From Paraburkholderia nodosa (GTDB lineage Bacteria > Pseudomonadota > Gammaproteobacteria > Burkholderiales > Burkholderiaceae), in contig NZ_MCNV01000008.1 of assembly GCF_001718195.1 (NCBI RefSeq), positions 186,001 through 250,000 of the forward strand: a stretch of DNA of 64,000 nt, given 5' to 3'. Both the position numbers and the translations under genes were made by a program. Positions 60,100-64,000 of the stretch are shown in pieces. The notes beneath the pieces are model-generated. The model was not told the DNA's origin, did not search any database, and saw nothing but the letters and a program-made list of their open reading frames with translations. Position 1 is the stretch's first letter. Each line of letters opens with the position of its first letter.

Positions 60100-60565
60100 A
60101 TGGCGCCGACGCTACGGCATCAGCACGTGGGGCCATACAAACGCCGGAGAGCGGCACTATCGGTAGCGTCGCGCCGGCTGCCCCAGGACCTTCACCGGGC
60201 TCACGCGAATCACATTCGCATTCATCCATGGCAAGGTAATCCTGCTGGAAAACGCGTGCATGAAGTCGTTGATGTTTGTCCGGGACGTCGCAGACGAACC
60301 GGGCGTTCACCGCAACGCCGCGTTTCGTTATCCTCACCGGATGATGCCGATGCTGGAGACGAACCCGCGCGATGAGCTCCCAGGTCAACTTCTGCCCAAT
60401 TCGCCGATGTGGCGGGCCTTCGGCCGCGCTGCGTTTGAGAAGCGTCCATATCGGCGCAAAGGCACGCCGACGGTGGAGGGTGACTGCAGCGTCACCCGCT
60501 TGGATAAAAACGACCCAGGATTCCAGTGCGGGTTCTGCGAGAGATTGCGCCGCGCATCTGGGGGT
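60100..60565. other. Intergenic region downstream of metG and the AbiE module
   Basis: 466 bp with several overlapping open frames on both strands, none with a good start, ribosome site or recognisable family. It is probably a scar region at the edge of the acquired AbiE module. Direct repeats, an integrase or an attachment site were not seen. Confidence 0.35.
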
Positions 60566-61375
60566 TCAGGTAGTGTTGGGCTTGCGCCTTGCCATGAGCC
60601 GCTGACGCGCCGCAAGGCCGCGTTGCCGATGTGCTTCCGAGACCGGAGCGATTGTCTGAGAGGGCTCCTGAATGTCGCCAGCCAGGTTAATCTTCTCTTT
60701 CCATTCCTCGAGCGCATGTGAGAGTTCCCACCGCCATGCGAGGTCCCTGAGAAGCTCGGCATCCAAAACACTGAAATCCACATCCTGCGGCGGCATCCGC
60801 ATCGAGCTGCGGGGCGACAAAGCCAGATGCAACCAGTGCAAAGCTGCTACCTCAGGTCTAACCACCGGACAGTGGCGGCCGGCTTGGAGCAGCAGGCGCG
60901 TCTCCTCCTGGGAGGACGGGAAGAATCGAGGTGGCAGGGCGTTGAATCGAAGCACCTGTCCGCCACTGGTCTTGACGGAACCAACACGGGGGACGGAGTC
61001 GGGGCGTTGCGGCACCACAGCCGTCACAATAGCTGGCGGGTTATTTAGAAAACCGCACTCTCCAAGCACCGATTCGAGTGAGACAACGGCACCTTGTCGA
61101 ATATGCTGTGCAGCTTCGGCTACTTCAACAGCAGGCCGACTGCGACGATTCAAATAGAGCCCGCGACTCACCTTTTGCAGGGCACCCGCCTTCATCAGGC
61201 CGCCAATAGCTTTGTGGACTGTATCGGCGTTGGCGCGCGGCCGTACGCGACGAACCAGACGCGCCAGCTCTTCCGTGGTGCAAACGCGAGGTGCTTCGTT
61301 TGACTCGAGAAGTCCCAGGAGTTCATATCTCCACTCAGTGCGAGCGCGCTCGTAATCGAAACCTATATCCATCAT
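60566..61375 (-). CDS. AbiEi-like antitoxin
   Basis: 269 aa. ATG 61375 overlaps the toxin stop codon (ATGA), so the gene is translated after the toxin. The N-terminal winged helix (about 8-85: TTEELARLVRRVRPRANADT, VHKAIGGLMKAGALQKVSRG, LYLNR) matches AbiEi proteins, which autorepress the operon. The C-terminal part, about 180 residues (VVSLESVLGECGFLNNPPAI, LRFNALPPRFF), is the antitoxin region. AbiE systems are type IV toxin-antitoxin and phage abortive-infection modules. The gene order is inverted compared with the usual antitoxin-first layout. Confidence 0.82.
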   Translation of the reverse strand: MMDIGFDYERARTEWRYELLGLLESNEAPRVCTTEELARLVRRVRPRANADTVHKAIGGLMKAGALQKVSRGLYLNRRSRPAVEVAEAAQHIRQGAVVSLESVLGECGFLNNPPAIVTAVVPQRPDSVPRVGSVKTSGGQVLRFNALPPRFFPSSQEETRLLLQAGRHCPVVRPEVAALHWLHLALSPRSSMRMPPQDVDFSVLDAELLRDLAWRWELSHALEEWKEKINLAGDIQEPSQTIAPVSEAHRQRGLAARQRLMARRKPNTT

Positions 61376-62202
61376 TTGGCTCCCGGTCGTTCCGGCTTGA
61401 CGTCCGCAACCCCTTCTTCTTTCTGGAGCGCGCGCGCGTCCTCTAGCCATTGTTCAACGTTCGTACCGACGTTGACCTGCATTTCTTCGTAGACTTCTTC
61501 GGTTACCGCTGCTGCTGTCTCTGGCGGCAGGTACGGCACTACGTCCGTTTTGAAACGCTCGTAGTCCATGCTTTCGACTTTTGCCCACAGTTCGGTGAGC
61601 GCCTGCTCGAGCCGGTCGGGAGATTGACTGGCCAGCAGCTGAGCCGGGGCATCGAGCTCTGTCTCGAGCAACACACTCAAGTCGAAGAGGTCACGCGGTG
61701 CATCGCGTTTGGGGTCTGTCAGAGCGAGCACTTTGCACACAGCCAGGGCCTGCGCGTCGAGCGTCAGCACGCGACCTCGCGCCGCACCTCCGGCGAATTC
61801 CTTGTTCAGCTCAAGCTGTTCGGTGCGAAATGGTGCGACCCATTCGCGGCGGGATACTTCGACCGTCAAAGAAATAGGGCGTGCTGTTCCCGGCGCGCGG
61901 CCATTGACTTTCCACCGCAGGGTTGTCTCTGTCTGCTTGGGCTCAGAAACCCGAGGGTCCTCGATTAGACCATGCTGCTTGACAACTCTGTCAATGGAGC
62001 GGCGAACGATGCCCTGAATTCGGCTGACGGAGGCTGGCATCACCGCGTCCAGGTCAATGTCGGCCGTATACCGGGTGCTCCCGAGCACAGCTCGCATGGC
62101 CAAGCCGCCCTTGAGCACAAGCTCGTTCTGAATCGCCTGGCTCATGAGCTCGATCAGAAGCTTGGCTTGAAGCAACTCCCGACTGTAAGCGACCTCATCC
62201 AT
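61372..62202 (-). CDS. AbiEii-like nucleotidyltransferase toxin
   Basis: 276 aa. This is the AbiEii/AbiGii family. Its nucleotidyltransferase core is at about 28-60: LVLKGGLAMRAVLGSTRYTA followed by DIDLD, with the G-G...R-x-T-x-D-I-D pattern. The later conserved motif is AVCKVLALTDPKRDAPRDLF plus DLSVLL (the K and R-D-x-x-D elements). Members transfer nucleotides to tRNA 3' ends or similar acceptors and arrest growth. A promoter with TTAACA and TATACA boxes lies just upstream. It overlaps the antitoxin gene by four bases. Confidence 0.85.
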   Translation of the reverse strand: MDEVAYSRELLQAKLLIELMSQAIQNELVLKGGLAMRAVLGSTRYTADIDLDAVMPASVSRIQGIVRRSIDRVVKQHGLIEDPRVSEPKQTETTLRWKVNGRAPGTARPISLTVEVSRREWVAPFRTEQLELNKEFAGGAARGRVLTLDAQALAVCKVLALTDPKRDAPRDLFDLSVLLETELDAPAQLLASQSPDRLEQALTELWAKVESMDYERFKTDVVPYLPPETAAAVTEEVYEEMQVNVGTNVEQWLEDARALQKEEGVADVKPERPGAK

Positions 62203-62584
62203 GTAGTACCTTAATCACTGTATATCGCAACTATGGAACTATGTTAATAGTCCGTTAGTCACTCAATTTTATGACTACCATTCTATATTTCAAGGGAGGC
62301 ACGGTCAATTGCCGGAGGAAGAGCACCCGCTGGCGTCCTACTGGAATTCGCGCCGGGATGTAACGCCGCGCTCGAATGAACCCTTATCCCACGAGGCCCC
62401 TGCATCAACACGTTAAGTGACGGGCTGGGCGGCCTGCCCCCGGCTGGCTTCATCTTTTCGAGGCTTCGAGCAGTCCGCCAACTCCACGCCTGTTCTTTCC
62501 AGACGCGTTTAGCATGCCAGTTACCAGCACGATTTAGCGACAGCGCCATTTCTTTGCTGCTGCTTATTGTTGGTTTCTGATTGC
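62203..62584. other. Intergenic region between the AbiE module and tamB
   Basis: 382 bp. The first 80 bp are AT-rich and hold the AbiE promoter and repeats. The remainder contains no gene I can support. An open frame on the minus strand (62283-62549) has no family similarity. Confidence 0.4.
62219..62247 (-). promoter_or_regulatory. Promoter of the AbiE operon with overlapping repeats
   Basis: On the minus strand TTAACA (62247-62242), a 17-bp spacer and TATACA (62224-62219) precede the toxin ATG by 16 bases. The spacer and -35 contain the direct repeat AACTATG (plus-strand 62229-62235 and 62237-62243). The inverted repeat ACTAT/ATAGT (62238-62242 and 62247-62251) is also there. Both are possible AbiEi binding sites. 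Confidence 0.6.
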
Positions 62585-64000
62585 CTACCGGCGAAGCCGA
62601 TCGAAACGCCGCGTATAGAGAATATCGGCGCCGTTGAAGGTGCCGCCGTACACCACCAGCGACCAGTAGCGCGAGAGGTTGATCGTCGCCTTCACCGCGT
62701 TCGACGCCGACTGCAGGCCCTGCTCATAGCCGATCACGAGACGCTGGTTGATGGCCTTCGCGATCATGACGACCTCGGTGTCGGTCAGGCCCACCTCGCT
62801 GCGCCCGATCGAAAATTCGTCGAGGCCGATGCTCTGCGCAATGCGCTTGCCTTGCGCGCTGCCGAGCAGGGCGAGCGCCGTCGTCATCGCGCTCTGCTGG
62901 CCCAGGTTGTTGCCCTGGTCGGTGCCGTGGCCGAACAGCAGCCAGGAGAGCTTTTCGTTATCGGGCACGTTGGGCTCGGAAACGAGCCGCACCGACGGCG
63001 CCTGCACGGTGCCGGTGACCTGCACGCCCGCCTCGACCTGCTGGTTGCGCCGCATGGCGAGAATGTTGATGCCCGGATTGCCCACCGGCCCGTTGAACGT
63101 GAAGAAGCCGTTTTCGATATTGAGCTTGGTGCCGAACGCCGTGTACGTGGAGCCTTCGGTCACGCGCACGTTGCCGACCGCGCGCAGCGGGACGTCCGGC
63201 GCGCTGTTGACCGTAATCGTGCCCGCCAGGCCCAGATCCGCGCCCTGCCCGCGGAAACGGAAGTCGTGGCCGAGATCGATGTCGACGTTCGCGCGCGGGG
63301 CAAAGCGTGGCGCGGGCCTGGTCGACGCCGTTTCTTCGATGGGCGGCCTGCCGCCCACCGTCGTGCCGTCGGGACGCACGATCACGACGTCGTCGCCGAG
63401 CGACGGCGCAGGTAACGCGGGCATGTCGAAGAGCGCGTGATCGACGGTGAACTTGCCGTCGATCTGCATGCCGCCCAGATGCCCGCCGTTGGCGATGCTC
63501 GCGCTGCCGGACAGCGACAGCTTGCGGTCGGGCGAAGCGAAAAGCTCGAGCTTGTCGGCGACGATGCTCGCACTGAGATCGGGCTCGGCGTTGTCGAGCC
63601 GCACCTGGCCTTTTGCGCGCAGCGTGCCGCTCGTCGCGCCGTGGAACTCCACCTGCTGGAAGTCGACCAGGTTCTGCGAGAGCGCGATGCGTATCACGCC
63701 GTCCTTCAACTCCACGCCCTGGTCGACCACGGTGGCCGAGATGCCGTCGCCGACCAGCGAGCCCGTGAGATTCGGCTTCGCGACCGTGCCGCCGAGCGCA
63801 AGCTGCAGCGCGAGATGGCCGTCGAGCAGGTAAGTCGGGCCGAGCATGCCGCCCGTGTTCCGGAGCGAGGGCACGTTCGCCTTGATGGTGCCGCCGATCG
63901 GCGCCTCGTCCGCGACGGTGAGGATGCCGTCGCGCGGCATGAGCGTCGTGTAGGCGTCGATGTCGAGCACGCCCACGCGGTTCGCCTGCGCATGCGCCGT
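62585..64000 (-). CDS. tamB: TamB/translocation and assembly module protein, C-terminal part (5' end outside window)
   Basis: At least 471 aa of the C terminus; the frame is open to the window edge. It ends in the DUF490/TamB_C domain: beta-rich repeats with pairs such as TGSLVGDGISATVVDQGVEL and ASIANGGHLGGMQIDGKFTV. The strongly conserved tail is GKRIAQSIGLDEFSIGRSEV followed by YGGTFNGADILYTRRFDRL. TamB spans from inner membrane to the outer-membrane TamA and forms a long hydrophobic groove for phospholipid or protein transport. tamA would be expected upstream, outside the window. Confidence 0.93.
   Translation of the reverse strand, partial: TAHAQANRVGVLDIDAYTTLMPRDGILTVADEAPIGGTIKANVPSLRNTGGMLGPTYLLDGHLALQLALGGTVAKPNLTGSLVGDGISATVVDQGVELKDGVIRIALSQNLVDFQQVEFHGATSGTLRAKGQVRLDNAEPDLSASIVADKLELFASPDRKLSLSGSASIANGGHLGGMQIDGKFTVDHALFDMPALPAPSLGDDVVIVRPDGTTVGGRPPIEETASTRPAPRFAPRANVDIDLGHDFRFRGQGADLGLAGTITVNSAPDVPLRAVGNVRVTEGSTYTAFGTKLNIENGFFTFNGPVGNPGINILAMRRNQQVEAGVQVTGTVQAPSVRLVSEPNVPDNEKLSWLLFGHGTDQGNNLGQQSAMTTALALLGSAQGKRIAQSIGLDEFSIGRSEVGLTDTEVVMIAKAINQRLVIGYEQGLQSASNAVKATINLSRYWSLVVYGGTFNGADILYTRRFDRLRR

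Noticed and set aside
60098..60388. 96-codon minus-strand frame downstream of metG
   Set aside because: It needs a TTG start, has no ribosome site, and runs over the metG terminator.
62283..62549. 88-codon minus-strand ORF between AbiE and tamB
   Set aside because: No family similarity, no ribosome site and Arg/Pro-rich composition typical of chance frames.

Overview
The window looks like a chromosome segment of a betaproteobacterium in the Burkholderiaceae (Paraburkholderia/Caballeronia/Burkholderia type). It is GC-rich with very high third-position GC. It carries a HemC / fused HemD-HemX / HemY operon, a PEP carboxylase with a lysine-rich N-terminal tail, a Burkholderia-type 16-strand porin and a glutamine-dependent NAD synthetase beside a PII gene. 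No species call is possible from the sequence alone.

Layout. 1-8.3 kb: the C-terminal part of a sigma-54 activator, two paralogous small envelope proteins in tandem, a NitT/TauT-type ABC transporter (ATPase plus fused double permease, no binding protein), a Cache-GGDEF cyclase and a small unknown protein. 8.4-11.4 kb: an OmpR/EnvZ-type two-component pair divergent from a Spy/CpxP-like periplasmic gene, laid out like cpxRA/cpxP. 11.4-17.6 kb: a pirin, a complete basic amino acid ABC transporter (binding protein, two permeases, ATPase) and a porin behind a long AT-richer leader. 17.7-21.7 kb: PII, NAD synthetase and a GNAT-fold protein. 21.7-25.4 kb: an unusual three-gene minus-strand unit (CHASE2 membrane protein, SH3-like periplasmic protein, M48 lipoprotein metalloprotease). 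25.6-29.0 kb: a GIY-YIG protein and a PAS-GGDEF-EAL protein.

29.0-33.5 kb is a small accessory patch. It holds a TacA/TacT-type toxin-antitoxin pair with a readable promoter and operator, a decayed alpha/beta hydrolase, an orphan small ORF, a secreted dienelactone-hydrolase-like protein, two different IS66 transposase tails fused head to head, an unknown tandem SH3-like protein and a CcbP-like protein, then a predicted structured RNA element.

33.5-60.1 kb is mostly core genome: ppa; an aldehyde dehydrogenase/SDR/MFS catabolic set; the hem operon; ppc; a SAM methyltransferase divergent from an MmyB-type regulator; argH; a bestrophin homologue; an LprI-like protein; a basic amino acid decarboxylase; dcd; a SodC-like lipoprotein that has lost most metal ligands; apbC; an OmpA-like lipoprotein; and metG. 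A strong terminator sits between the OmpA-like gene and metG and may end a small RNA. 60.1-62.6 kb holds an AbiE-type toxin-antitoxin module with the toxin gene first. The window ends inside the 3' part of tamB.

No CRISPR array, rRNA, tRNA or complete insertion sequence was seen. The least explained items are the CHASE2/SH3/M48 operon, the degenerate SodC, the GATGACAC repeat cluster upstream of the orphan ABC transporter, the possible small RNA upstream of metG, and the unknown gene paired with the CcbP-like gene next to the IS66 scar.
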